Origin: a virus
Virus record (IMG/VR): IMGVR_UViG_3300025655_000199
Coordinates: 1 to 29,306 of that record
Strand: one strand, 5' to 3'
Length of the DNA stretch: 29,306 nucleotides
This document shows positions 1 to 7,458 of the stretch, one piece after another. The stretch's first letter is position 1. Each line of letters opens with the position of its first letter. The position numbers were made by a program, and so were the translations under genes. The notes under the pieces are model-generated. The model saw only the letters and a program-made list of their open reading frames with translations, had not been told where the DNA came from and ran no database searches.

Positions 1-95
1 AACAACAGTACCATGATTATAAGGAATTAGGTTGGGCCGAAACGGAATTTGAACTTAGCGATTGGTTCAAACTTTCGGCCTTTCAATCCAAATGA
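1..95 (+). CDS. 3' end of small unknown protein (second copy of 28376-28654)
   Basis: The frame runs from the left edge to TGA at 93-95. It encodes the last 31 or so residues of the same 92-aa protein that is complete at 28376-28654, ending in ...SAFQSK. The DNA is identical to the right-hand copy up to base 100. The 5' part lies outside the window only because the circle was cut here. The stop overlaps the start of the next small ORF in an ATGA at 92-95. Confidence 0.85.
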   Translation, partial: QQYHDYKELGWAETEFELSDWFKLSAFQSK

Positions 96-217
96 AAGCA
101 CTAGAATTTGCCAATTCTTACGTAAAATATAAAAGCAAAATAACCAAGAATTTGAACTTTTATGAATGTCTAAAAAAACGCTTTGCTTTTCATTTTATCC
201 CTGCACCGCACGCCTAA
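92..217 (+). CDS. Small ORF, 41 aa, translationally coupled to the upstream gene
   Basis: ATG at 92-94 overlaps the TGA (93-95) of the preceding gene in an ATGA arrangement, and the frame runs to TAA at 215-217. The product is basic and aromatic (starts MKALEFANSYVKYKSK, ends in FIPAPHA), with no signal peptide or known motif that I recognise. ATGA coupling is common in this genome (for example 14230-14233, 22473-22476), which supports translation. The right-hand copy of the region has lost all but the first three codons through the 191-base deletion, so the gene is dispensable in that variant. It is short, so chance remains possible. Confidence 0.5.
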   Translation: MKALEFANSYVKYKSKITKNLNFYECLKKRFAFHFIPAPHA

Positions 218-219
218 TA

Positions 220-307
220 AGTGAGATGATGCACTAGTTTACTCATTGACTTCTAGGAAAAGACTAGACATAAGAGAGGTAGATCATCCTACGCTCTCTT
301 TTTTTAT
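220..307 (+). ncRNA. Structured 3' RNA element, copy A (tandem hairpins plus terminator)
   Basis: Three stems can be drawn. AGTG/CACT (220-223/232-235) encloses a loop with GATGAT (225-230). TCTAG/CTAGA (252-256/264-268) has loop GAAAAGA. A long stem, AGAGAG-GTAG (273-282) with CTAC-(bulged G293)-CTCTCT (289-299), has loop ATCATC (283-288) and is followed by a T run. It matches the element at 12127-12252: U280-A291 is replaced there by C-G and A273-U299 by G-C, and the one-base bulge on the 3' arm is kept. The GATGAT and ATCATC loops are complementary in both copies. Here it forms the 3' UTR of the plus-strand cassette ending at 217. Function unknown; it could be a stability or processing element, or an sRNA released from the 3' end. 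Confidence 0.7.
273..307 (+). terminator. Intrinsic terminator of the right-end plus-strand cassette
   Basis: A 10-bp stem interrupted by a single bulged G, hexaloop ATCATC, then a run of T from 299. It ends the transcript that begins upstream of the kinase-like gene (27751) and passes 28376-28654 and the 41-aa ORF. In the right-hand copy only the 3' arm and the T run remain (28660 onward), which shows that the right-hand variant is the deletion derivative. Confidence 0.8.
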
Positions 308-357
308 TTCTAATAAAACGAAATTTCTTAAATATAAGATACTTTATAAAAAGTATT

Positions 358-388
358 TAAGGTCATCTCGTTTTATTAGATGACCTTA
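358..388. terminator. Strong hairpin between convergent genes (bidirectional terminator)
   Basis: TAAGGTCATCT (358-368) pairs perfectly with AGATGACCTTA (378-388) around loop CGTTTTATT. It lies between the plus-strand cassette end and the minus-strand connector stop at 454. An overlapping alternative fold exists: TCTAATAAAACGA (309-321) with TCGTTTTATTAGA (368-380), enclosing a smaller hairpin near 330-357. In the right-hand copy the change at 28751 turns a T-A pair into a G-U pair in plus-strand RNA, so pairing is kept on that strand. Confidence 0.65.
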
Positions 389-453
389 GATTATTATTTT
401 TATTAAAGAATAAACGTAGCTTTTCAATGTTACGTTCTGTGGCTTTTGTAGGT

Positions 454-1056
454 TTATAAACCTCCTCCTGCCGGGTATACAACCGGGTAATCTTCATAAC
501 ACCAATTTGATCTTCGTCCGTAAATTATTGGACCGTATGCATTAGTTGAAGGCATAGAAAATTGCGATGATGCTTGTTCATTGCGATCTGGAACAATTCC
601 TTTAAAATCTGGAGAAACGTACTCGGGATACAAATAATTGTATTGAACAAGATGATTGCGTAATCTGTCCGAATAAAAGGTTGCTGTATTCAATTGATCA
701 TTACGTAAGTATTGAAACTCTTCTAATGAAATTGTATTAGCAGTTTCGCTTGATGGGGAAAGAACGCTTTTATTAAGTAACTTCCATTTAATATTAGGTA
801 GTATACGCCATACTGCTTGGTTTAATAAAAACGGAGCAATAAACTCATTTATTAAATTTGTTTCATCAACCGATAGAGTATTTGCTAAAATACGTGCTTT
901 AAGACCATCATAAAACTTAGAACCAAGTAGGTTTTGTAAATCTAAATCTTGTGATGCAATCAAGCCGGGAATTAAATCCGATACGTAAACATTTTCATTA
1001 ACGTCCGTAAATGACTTAATTTTTTCTTCGGAGATAAAAAATACTTCTGTTGCCAT
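454..1056 (-). CDS. Head-tail connector (adaptor)-like protein, 200 aa
   Basis: Start at 1056, seven bases after the portal stop, and last gene of its minus-strand run. The protein is soluble and mostly helical by eye, with an N-terminal part (residues 1-60, MATEVFFISEEKIKSFTDVN) of the kind found in small connector proteins next to portals in Bacteroidota phages, and a glycine-rich C-terminus. The assignment to a connector that docks on the portal ring rests mainly on position and on resemblance recalled from similar phages, not on a catalytic motif. A variant copy, truncated by the window edge, lies at 28822-29306. Twelve of the thirteen differences between the two are synonymous, so the gene is under purifying selection. 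Confidence 0.6.
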   Translation of the reverse strand: MATEVFFISEEKIKSFTDVNENVYVSDLIPGLIASQDLDLQNLLGSKFYDGLKARILANTLSVDETNLINEFIAPFLLNQAVWRILPNIKWKLLNKSVLSPSSETANTISLEEFQYLRNDQLNTATFYSDRLRNHLVQYNYLYPEYVSPDFKGIVPDRNEQASSQFSMPSTNAYGPIIYGRRSNWCYEDYPVVYPAGGGL

Positions 1057-1063
1057 AGCTTAA

Positions 1064-2338
1064 TTATTTTTGTGGTATACCGGTTAATAGTTTAGTTTTA
1101 AGGTTTTCCATAAGGGTATTATCAATGGGTTGACCCGTTGCAGGATTTTTACCTAAAGGTTCGTCTGTATCAACTCTTTCAACTTGTGGTACATCTTCTG
1201 CAATAATGATATCCTCGTCAAGAAGTGGAGCATTTTCAATTTGGATATCTGGCATTTCAAATCCCATATACTCAAACATTTTATTTACTTGTTTAAGTAA
1301 TATTTTTTGATCGGGTTGTACAACAGTATTAATAAAGTGTGAATAAGCCATTAACAGTTCCTGGCTATTTGATCCTAAACCGTTTCCGCCTTCACGAATT
1401 CCTAAAAGTAGTGGCGATGAGATCCTATGTCCAGTAAGAATTCTGCTTGACAATCTTTGTTCTAATTGAATATAGTATTGGTCGTTAGTTAAATTTAATG
1501 GCGTAATTTCTGGCGCAGTTTCTGGCGTATCGCTAAATGTAAGAAAGAATCTGCCTGCGTTCCCGGCACCTGCGTAACTTTCTTGGAACTCACGGTAAAT
1601 TTTATCACGTGTTGATTTATCGGGGATACCATTACGCATTGATATAAACATACTTGGAACAAGTCCATTGTTGAGATTTGCCGCGTGGAATAGGGATAAC
1701 TGTCTATCAATCTCTATATCATTAAGTGATCCAATATAACTACTAAGAGGATAGTATTCCATTCCGGGTTGGTAATCGTAATAATAATAGATTTGAGATG
1801 CGTTATCGCCTTGAGTATTTTCTGGATCAAACGTTGGATATGCAATTGGTTTATACTTGGTACCGCGTACTTTGTAAAGATCCCAACGTGATGAATAGTA
1901 ATAGTGAGTAATTTCATCTTCATCATTATGCTTACCAGATCTTAGTTTAGAAAAATCAATATGATATACTTCGGAGATTTTGTCTCCAGCACGATTCCAT
2001 ACTACATTTAACGCAAAACCACCAAACAGTTGATAATCTAATGCAATCTTTTGGAATACTTCATCCCAGTTTTCTTTAGGGTTTGCTCTTCTTAAGCGTG
2101 CATTTATTGTTAAATCATCCGAATAAAGACCTAAACCGCAAATTGCATCTACTTTAGAAATAATGCAAGTATGATTAATAGCACTTCCATTAAATAAATC
2201 AATGATACGATTTGGATAAAGATTGGCTTCACCCCAAGCAACCCAATCTTTTGAATCATACTCGAAATAGTTCGGTGTTAATTCCGGGTCGATATACCCA
2301 TAAACGTTAAATGCATATTTATTATCTTTTTCGCTCAT
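1064..2338 (-). CDS. Portal protein, 424 aa
   Basis: Portal proteins form the dodecameric ring at the head vertex through which DNA is packaged and ejected. Supporting features: an N-terminal segment with WVAWGEANLYPNRIIDLF (about residues 32-50); a region around INHTCIISKVDAICGLGL typical of the portal wing; a central LFGGFALNVVWN segment; and a C-terminal helical stretch (LLMAYSHFINTVVQPDQKIL) followed by an acidic, proline-rich tail. The length is within the 400-550 aa range of portals. The gene lies between the LamG/C1q adhesin (6-base gap) and the connector (7-base gap). Its place near the end of the structural genes, far from terminase in transcription order, is unusual. Confidence 0.85.
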   Translation of the reverse strand: MSEKDNKYAFNVYGYIDPELTPNYFEYDSKDWVAWGEANLYPNRIIDLFNGSAINHTCIISKVDAICGLGLYSDDLTINARLRRANPKENWDEVFQKIALDYQLFGGFALNVVWNRAGDKISEVYHIDFSKLRSGKHNDEDEITHYYYSSRWDLYKVRGTKYKPIAYPTFDPENTQGDNASQIYYYYDYQPGMEYYPLSSYIGSLNDIEIDRQLSLFHAANLNNGLVPSMFISMRNGIPDKSTRDKIYREFQESYAGAGNAGRFFLTFSDTPETAPEITPLNLTNDQYYIQLEQRLSSRILTGHRISSPLLLGIREGGNGLGSNSQELLMAYSHFINTVVQPDQKILLKQVNKMFEYMGFEMPDIQIENAPLLDEDIIIAEDVPQVERVDTDEPLGKNPATGQPIDNTLMENLKTKLLTGIPQK

Positions 2339-2344
2339 GACTTA

Positions 2345-3601
2345 TTATATGTTTGAACCTAAAGCGTAACGGCTGTAAAGGTAATTGTTTAGTTGTGTAA
2401 AGGTTGCAGCGTCTGGTATTTGGTTACAAACAATCAATTCTGCAATGTAACCAATCGGAGTAAAATTAAACGTTGCACCTGTAGTTGCACCTCCACCAGT
2501 TGCTGCTTTCAATGTATAGGTTGAAGTTACTGTGTTTGAACCTGGTAAACTGTTTACACTTGGGTTATCTGTGAGTGAATAAGGTGTAATACCTCCATCC
2601 ATTGTGTAGTAATCATAACATTGAATGCGAGCATTTATTGCTCCTGGTGCTGGAACCCAATCACGAGTTGTGATTGTACCATCCCATACAGAGAAAACTT
2701 CAACAGTATCACCTGCATTGAGGTTGAGAGTTTTTGTAAATGCACGTGCAGTTGTTCCAGATACCGCTGTATTTGAAGAGTAGGCAGTATAAGCACCACC
2801 ATTTATTTTTACACCAAGCGATGCATTACCTGTTGCAACAACGTTTGTAAAAACTGCAGTTGCACCAATAGTATATTTACCAGTAGTTGGAATTGTGATT
2901 ACATTTGATACAACAGTAAATCCTCCAACATTTACAGAGGTTGCATCAAATGGTATTGAAATCTCTGCTGCAGTACCTGCGCTTCCACCTGGTATATTTT
3001 TTGATAGTTCAACTCTACGACCTCTACGTGCACCGTATGCCCACCAATGTGGATCACCAGCAGCCAGTGTTGGTGAAAACAAACTTGTCATTGATTGGCT
3101 AGGTTGAGCAGCAGCACCAATAAGTCCCATACTGTGTGTAACCAAAGTTTTACTACGTGTGTGATAAGCACTTGCGGTTGAACCACCTGCCCATCCGATA
3201 ATATCAAAACTATCCCTTACTCCTGTATTTGCACTGCTTGAAAGTTCCATTGTTTCAACCATCAACACAAAGAATTCATCTGTGTTGGCATAATCCATCA
3301 ATTTGGCTGGTGCATCCATTGCTAGACCTTGACCGTTTGTATCGTGAAAGATTGTTGGTTGACCATTTATAGCACCAACTGCATCATAATTTGGTTGCTT
3401 ACCGGCATTTGGTTGTGAAAGAGGTGAAGCAGTTCCTGCAATAGGTGCCCATTCACTTACATAACTTCCATTTAATGTAACACCTTGATCTCCTCTCCAC
3501 CAACCTATAAGACCAGTCAAGCTTGACGGATCAAAAGGCGATGGACCTGCACCTCCTGCTTTTCTGGTAGCACCTATTGTGTTAGTGGCTAGATTAATCA
3601 T
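2345..3601 (-). CDS. LamG-like virion adhesin with an inserted C1q-like domain, 418 aa
   Basis: The N-terminal part (residues about 25-190) has the LamG/concanavalin-type signature LIGWWRGDQGVTLNGSYV. The same module is found at the C-terminus of the 1318-aa tail protein (16321-20277). Residues about 205-330 look like a C1q/TNF-type jelly roll (GKYTIGATAVFTN, LNAGDTVEVFSVWDG), and the last part (LIVCNQIPD...LNNYLYSRYAL) resembles the C-terminal strand and helix of the LamG module. The order therefore suggests a C1q-like domain nested inside a lectin-like one. The likely role is binding of a surface carbohydrate of the host. Start overlaps the stop of the upstream gene by four bases (ATGA). 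Fold assignments are by eye. Confidence 0.6.
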   Translation of the reverse strand: MINLATNTIGATRKAGGAGPSPFDPSSLTGLIGWWRGDQGVTLNGSYVSEWAPIAGTASPLSQPNAGKQPNYDAVGAINGQPTIFHDTNGQGLAMDAPAKLMDYANTDEFFVLMVETMELSSSANTGVRDSFDIIGWAGGSTASAYHTRSKTLVTHSMGLIGAAAQPSQSMTSLFSPTLAAGDPHWWAYGARRGRRVELSKNIPGGSAGTAAEISIPFDATSVNVGGFTVVSNVITIPTTGKYTIGATAVFTNVVATGNASLGVKINGGAYTAYSSNTAVSGTTARAFTKTLNLNAGDTVEVFSVWDGTITTRDWVPAPGAINARIQCYDYYTMDGGITPYSLTDNPSVNSLPGSNTVTSTYTLKAATGGGATTGATFNFTPIGYIAELIVCNQIPDAATFTQLNNYLYSRYALGSNI

Positions 3602-3852
3602 AACTCTTCTTCTATTCTTTCTGGATGTGTAAACGGATACTCCTCACTTACTTTAGTAGGGTCATAAGTGAGATTGTCAAGCATCCATTCATTCATTGGA
3701 ACGGTAAACTCTTCTGCGTTTTCGGGATTAGCTTCTGGGTTTGCCCAAGTTTGTGTTTTAGTACGAACGTTTGGGTAACCATAGTAGGTATCTGCAGATG
3801 CAACGATTTCATTGCATTGTGCTTCGGATCCGACAAACCACTTATATGCCAT
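3598..3852 (-). CDS. Small virion-cluster protein, 84 aa, unknown
   Basis: Acidic soluble protein rich in Asn, Glu and aromatic residues (MAYKWFVGSEAQCNEIVASA...). It has no membrane segment or known catalytic motif. It sits between the spike-type protein upstream (TAATG overlap at its start) and the LamG/C1q adhesin downstream (ATGA overlap), so it is translated with the fibre and spike genes. It may be a fibre chaperone or a minor fibre component; this is inferred only from position. Confidence 0.55.
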   Translation of the reverse strand: MAYKWFVGSEAQCNEIVASADTYYGYPNVRTKTQTWANPEANPENAEEFTVPMNEWMLDNLTYDPTKVSEEYPFTHPERIEEEL

Positions 3853-4106
3853 TACAGTAATGCGATTATGTTAGTTGCGTCTGTGCCAGTGGCATACACT
3901 CTTTTCACCAGGATTGGAAGAAAAGTACCATCTGGAACATTGATAAAGGTAACAGTGCCGCCGTTTGCCATATCGACTTTGACGTCACCAGTTGCTCCAA
4001 CATACAATGCAGCTGGCCATTGTGCCAAATCTGCAGAGTTGTTAGGTGTAACATCATAAGCCTCTTGTGCTTGTGTTACTGGAGTTGATGTAGGTAGATT
4101 GCTCAT
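3852..4106 (-). CDS. Head-spike-base-like small protein, 84 aa
   Basis: Residues 30-84 carry the pattern WPAALYVGATGDVKVDMANG, then TVTFINVPDGTFLPILVKRV and ATGTDATNIIALL. I recognise this as the small family that includes the spike base protein of the Rhodobacter gene transfer agent (rcc01079), also common as an unnamed protein in tailed phages. In the GTA the family forms the base of a spike on the capsid surface; a similar surface role is likely here. The gene lies between the collagen-like fibre and an unknown 84-aa protein. Recognition is from memory of the motif and was not searched. Confidence 0.6.
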   Translation of the reverse strand: MSNLPTSTPVTQAQEAYDVTPNNSADLAQWPAALYVGATGDVKVDMANGGTVTFINVPDGTFLPILVKRVYATGTDATNIIALL

Positions 4107-4123
4107 TGTTTTTGTTTAGTTTA

Positions 4124-6433
4124 TTAGCAAGTGCCGCTAGTGTTATATGTTGATAGGTTATAATTTGCCATTAGCCAACCATTGTTTGATCCATCAAAAC
4201 TTGAAATGTATACAAATTCCCAAATAGCCCAACCACTACCGGGTACTTCTCTTACACAAGTAAGTGTTGCACCTCCAGCTTGTGCGTTTGGAATATCACC
4301 TGGATGTTTGAAATCCGAACCAAAGGTTACAGTAAATTGGGTACTGCTATTATAAACACTTATACGAAGCATTTGACCGTTTTGGAATGTACCAGTTGGA
4401 TTATTAATTGTAAACGCAGAACTAGCAATTACATGATAATGTGGATAATCACCCGGTACTGGCGTAAAGGTTGTGGTTTTACTTGCATCAACTTTATAAC
4501 CATGTGGACCTCTATGCATTTGGTTAATCTTAGCGCTGTTTGCAATATTGTTAGTATCGCTAGCACCTATCATAATAGTATCTGTTGCAGTGGCATTAGC
4601 TTCACGACCTATAGCAATAGCTCTCGTAGCAGTACCAGTCGCGACATGTCCTATAACTACGGCGCTTCCACCAGATACAGTAGCAGCTGCTCCAAGTCCA
4701 ATAGCATCTTGTGCACTATTATTAGCATTGGTACCAATCATGATTGATCCACCACCTACGCTATTTGTTACTCCAGTTCCAATTGTAATTCCGTAAGTTG
4801 CATTGTTTCCATTTGCGTTACCTCCGATTGATACTGCGAATTCTTCTGCTACTGCAAAACCTCCAATGGCAACAGCATCTGTACCTGCCGCTTCACTATT
4901 ATTTCCTATTGATACACTTCTAAGACCTGCTGCGTTTCCTGCTGTACTAGCTGCAAAAGTTGAGCTTTGCATTGCATTTGTTCCAGTACCTGGTACTAAA
5001 CCTGCGTTTCCTGCCGAACCTTGTGCTCCTTGTGCTCCTTGTGCTCCTGCTGCTCCAGTAGCACCAGTGGGACCTGCTATACCCTGTGGACCTTGTGGTC
5101 CAATAGGTCCAGTATGTCCAGTAGCTCCAGTGTGACCGGTATGTCCTGTATGTCCTGTATGACCAGTTGCACCTGTATGACCTGTATGACCTGTGTGTCC
5201 AGTTGCTCCAGTAGCACCTTTTGCTCCAGTATGTCCAGTTGCTCCAGTATGTCCAATAGGTCCAGTTGCACCAGTATGTCCTGTGTGTCCAGTATGACCT
5301 GTATGTCCAGTAGCGCCGGTTGCACCTTTAGCACCTGTAGCACCTTTTGCTCCAGTATGACCAGTAGCACCTGTGTGTCCTGTATGACCAGTGGCTCCAG
5401 TAGGTCCAGCAACACCCTGTGCTCCTTGGGCTCCAGTTGCTCCTGTTGCACCAATTTGTGAGTACATCACTTGAGAAAGTTCAACAGAGCAAGAAGCGGC
5501 ATCTGGAATACCTACACCTGTAGTTGCATCAAGTGATAGATCTGTTGAAGTTCCTTGCCAATAGATTTGCACATAATCGTTTGGAGAAATCGATTGACCA
5601 ATAAACATGAAATTGATAATCGTTTCCGAAGGAGTAGCAGGATTCTTTTGCTGTTGTACAGTTGCATAGTGTGCAGAATCTGGGTAATCAACTCCATTGA
5701 ATTTCAACCAAAACGTTACATCTTCTGGTTGGTTACTTATGTTTGCAATCAAGAAGGTAGCACTCATTCGGTAAACACCTACATTTGCAATAGTAATCTC
5801 ATCTCCATTTTGAATTGAGATACCATTTGAAATAGAAGTGGAGTTGATAGTGATTACCTGTGGTGTCCCTGCGACAGCGATTGGTTGGTCTGTGGTATCA
5901 AAGAATGCGCCGTAGTATCCAATCGCACCACCTGCGCCTTGAGGTCCAACGGGACCAGTTGCACCGGTTGCACCTTTAGCACCAGTAGCTCCAGTAGAAC
6001 CAGCGCCCGTTGCTCCTTTAGGTCCAGTTGCTCCTTGTGCTCCACTAGATCCAGTTGCACCTTTTGCTCCTTGTGAGCCCTGTGCTCCAGTTAAACCTGT
6101 AAAACCTTGAGCACCTTGTGCACCTACACTACCTTGTGTACCAGCGCTACCTTGTGGACCTTGTGGACCTTGAGGACCACCAGCAGGGCCAGTAGCACCA
6201 GTAGAACCTTTTACACCTTGGAAACCTTGTGCTCCAATGTTACCTAATACAGTTGCACTAGTTACATCAACTACATCGGTAAATGTAACAGTGGTATCGG
6301 ATACCTCCATTGGAAGTGGATTACCTACACCATCTGTAAGCGGTTGTGATGTAGCAGATAACGCGGCATTATCCTCGGTTTTAATTAAGCCTGGATATGT
6401 GTCCTGTATCTTATTATTTGTTAGACTTGCCAT
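4124..6433 (-). CDS. Collagen-like / C1q-like / YadA-head-like tail or head fibre, 769 aa
   Basis: Modular fibre. Residues 1-65 form the attachment region. Residues 67-169 are a first Gly-X-Y collagen-like stretch. Residues 170-325 are a C1q-like jelly roll ([27 protein letters not shown]). Residues 327-479 are a second collagen-like stretch very rich in GAT and GHT triplets. Residues 500-625 contain SVSIG, AVAIG, AIGLG, AIAIG and IMIG repeats at roughly 14-residue spacing, typical of the left-handed roll of YadA-type trimeric adhesin heads. Residues 640-769 are a globular tip. All these modules are trimeric in their known families, so a trimeric fibre for host binding is likely. Start is seven bases after the stop of the preceding gene. 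Confidence 0.8.
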   Translation of the reverse strand: MASLTNNKIQDTYPGLIKTEDNAALSATSQPLTDGVGNPLPMEVSDTTVTFTDVVDVTSATVLGNIGAQGFQGVKGSTGATGPAGGPQGPQGPQGSAGTQGSVGAQGAQGFTGLTGAQGSQGAKGATGSSGAQGATGPKGATGAGSTGATGAKGATGATGPVGPQGAGGAIGYYGAFFDTTDQPIAVAGTPQVITINSTSISNGISIQNGDEITIANVGVYRMSATFLIANISNQPEDVTFWLKFNGVDYPDSAHYATVQQQKNPATPSETIINFMFIGQSISPNDYVQIYWQGTSTDLSLDATTGVGIPDAASCSVELSQVMYSQIGATGATGAQGAQGVAGPTGATGHTGHTGATGHTGAKGATGAKGATGATGHTGHTGHTGHTGATGPIGHTGATGHTGAKGATGATGHTGHTGHTGATGHTGHTGHTGHTGATGHTGPIGPQGPQGIAGPTGATGAAGAQGAQGAQGSAGNAGLVPGTGTNAMQSSTFAASTAGNAAGLRSVSIGNNSEAAGTDAVAIGGFAVAEEFAVSIGGNANGNNATYGITIGTGVTNSVGGGSIMIGTNANNSAQDAIGLGAAATVSGGSAVVIGHVATGTATRAIAIGREANATATDTIMIGASDTNNIANSAKINQMHRGPHGYKVDASKTTTFTPVPGDYPHYHVIASSAFTINNPTGTFQNGQMLRISVYNSSTQFTVTFGSDFKHPGDIPNAQAGGATLTCVREVPGSGWAIWEFVYISSFDGSNNGWLMANYNLSTYNTSGTC
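4559..4936 (-). repeat. YadA-head-like repeats within the fibre gene
   Basis: Encodes fibre residues 500-625. Degenerate repeats of about 14 residues end in (A/S)xxIG, for example [39 protein letters not shown] and DTIMIG. In YadA-type adhesins such repeats form one coil each of a trimeric left-handed parallel beta-roll that binds host surfaces or matrix. The repeats are diverged at DNA level, so they are old. Confidence 0.7.
4997..5455 (-). repeat. Collagen-like repeat block 2 (Gly-His-Thr rich)
   Basis: Nine-base repeats encode Gly-X-Y triplets (fibre residues 327-479). About 17 triplets are GHT, mixed with GAT, GAK and GPI. The DNA is low complexity (on the plus strand, repeated variants of CCAGTATGTCCTGTATGA) and is a likely site of repeat-number change by slippage or unequal recombination. 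Reading-frame shadows rich in Ser, Cys and Met on the plus strand are an artefact of this block. Confidence 0.85.
5927..6235 (-). repeat. Collagen-like repeat block 1
   Basis: Gly-X-Y triplets at fibre residues 67-169, rich in GAQ, GPQ, GAK and GAT, without the His-containing triplets of block 2. Together the two blocks flank the C1q-like domain. Confidence 0.8.
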
Positions 6434-6439
6434 ATATTA

Positions 6440-6931
6440 TTAAGCATTTTGCCATTCTGCGGTATCTAGTTGCCATTCAAATGTAGTTGTGTTCCACACT
6501 TGATCACCAGGAGTTGGAGTTGCTGGCGTAACAAAAACATATGCAGATGTATTTGGATTGTTTCCTTGAAAGAAATGATATTGGATTTCTGGAGCAATGT
6601 TCTCTGTTAAGAGTTTCATCTCTCCCTGTTCAAGAAGATTTATATTTTGGTAAGATAGGTTACTTTCCCAAAGTTGATATGTATACTCACCCGCAGGATA
6701 GTAACCACCTCGCAAAGAAACAATCCCATTATCTTGATCATCAAAATAGGATTCCGTAAAATCAAGTAAAATATAACGAGCATTCTCTGTTACTACATTA
6801 GGTATTACGTACTTTTCGTATTTAGTTATTGAGTTCTTAAAAATGAGTTTATAGATGCCACTATACGATAGCTTGTTCTCTACCGCAGTAAAGGCAATTT
6901 CATTATTATCGTTTCTTTGGACGAGTATCAT
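6440..6931 (-). CDS. Virion-cluster protein, 163 aa, beta-rich, unknown
   Basis: First gene of the fibre-to-portal run, starting at 6931. Beta-rich by eye: MILVQRNDNNEIAFTAVENK, then YKLIFKNSITKYEKYVIPNV, a GEYTYQLWES segment, and a C-terminal stretch GDQVWNTTTFEWQLDTAEWQ. Proteins with this N-terminal pattern occur near tail-fibre genes in Bacteroidota phages and may join the fibre to the particle; that role is inferred. Six bases separate its stop from the fibre start. Divergent from the plus-strand gene at 7016. Confidence 0.55.
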   Translation of the reverse strand: MILVQRNDNNEIAFTAVENKLSYSGIYKLIFKNSITKYEKYVIPNVVTENARYILLDFTESYFDDQDNGIVSLRGGYYPAGEYTYQLWESNLSYQNINLLEQGEMKLLTENIAPEIQYHFFQGNNPNTSAYVFVTPATPTPGDQVWNTTTFEWQLDTAEWQNA

Positions 6932-7015
6932 ATAATAATAGATATAAATTTTGCTTATGTTGTAAAATATTTCGTGAAACCTTTTATAAAATGTGTATAT
7001 AAAGATAAAAAGAAT

Positions 7016-7348
7016 ATGATAAAAGAAACACCTGAAGTACCTATTAGAATTGCAGCATTTTTTGCTTTATCTACAGAAGGTATTGCTTTAATTGAGCATT
7101 CAACCGAAATTAACGTTTATATAAAAACTTTACAAAAGTATTTTACTATACGTGGTATTAAATGGAATCCCGTATGGTATACTGACAAACAGACTGAAAA
7201 GAAAACAATGATTTGTTATTTTTGGACTAATAAAGACTTTCAAATCTTTGGATTTACTAAACATCGTAATAAAGAGGGAGAAATAACAACATACCCATTT
7301 CATTTACAAGATATCGTTAAACCCTTAATTGTTAAAGGGGTTTTTTAA
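7016..7348 (+). CDS. Unknown protein of a plus-strand cassette, 110 aa
   Basis: The open frame extends back to 6917, but that would overlap the start of the minus-strand gene at 6931 and encode an atypical AT-rich leader. The ATG at 7016, preceded by an A-rich stretch, gives MIKETPEVPIRIAAFFALST and is preferred. The protein is basic with TTYPFHLQDIVKPLIVKGVF at the C-terminus. No catalytic motif recognised. The gene stands alone and ends two bases before a tandem-hairpin terminator. Confidence 0.65.
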   Translation: MIKETPEVPIRIAAFFALSTEGIALIEHSTEINVYIKTLQKYFTIRGIKWNPVWYTDKQTEKKTMICYFWTNKDFQIFGFTKHRNKEGEITTYPFHLQDIVKPLIVKGVF

Positions 7349-7350
7349 GG

Positions 7351-7396
7351 TCTAGTATTTTACTGCTAGATACAGGTCGCTTCGGCGACCTTTTAT
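7351..7396 (+). terminator. Tandem hairpin plus UUCG terminator
   Basis: TCTAG/CTAGA (7351-7355/7366-7370, loop TATTTTACTG), a four-base spacer, then GGTCGC-TTCG-GCGACC (7375-7390) followed by TTTT. The layout, and the sequence CTAGATAC after the first hairpin, match the element at 12200-12252, although the second hairpin is a plain terminator here. Confidence 0.8.
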
Positions 7397-7423
7397 ATTA
7401 ATCAAAGTTTTTTTTGAAAAACC

Positions 7424-7454
7424 TTTTTTAGTTCCAAAATACTTTATATTTTTA
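7424..7454 (+). promoter_or_regulatory. Cassette promoter (T-run / TAnnTTTA type)
   Basis: A run of T ending in TTTTTTAGTTCC (7424-7435), about 17 bases, then TATTTTTA (7447-7454), matching TAnnTTTA of Bacteroidota promoters. Four bases later the leader hairpin begins. The same arrangement occurs at 12090, 23441 and 23814. Confidence 0.65.
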
Positions 7455-7458
7455 TACT

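Larger units (their letters stand above)
1..938. repeat. Left copy of the genome-end repeat (partner 28560-29306)
   Basis: Base 1 corresponds to base 28560 and base 938 to the last base of the window. The two copies align throughout except that 101-291 is absent from the right copy, and about 19 single bases differ. Thirteen of the differences fall in the minus-strand connector gene. The simplest reading is a circular or circularly permuted genome read a little more than once, from a population holding two variants. A fixed terminal repeat should be identical, so the differences argue against that. A real tandem duplication inside a longer replicon cannot be excluded from this window. Confidence 0.9.

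Noticed and set aside
1-938. Fixed direct terminal repeat of the virion genome
   Set aside because: The copies differ by a 191-base deletion and about 19 substitutions; true terminal repeats are copied from each other and are identical.
3625-4059. Plus-strand ORF of 144 aa
   Set aside because: It lies opposite two well-supported overlapping minus-strand genes, one of a known family, and has no initiation context.
4997-5455. CRISPR-like array suggested by regular short repeats
   Set aside because: Period is nine bases and the repeats encode Gly-X-Y triplets in frame; there are no spacers.
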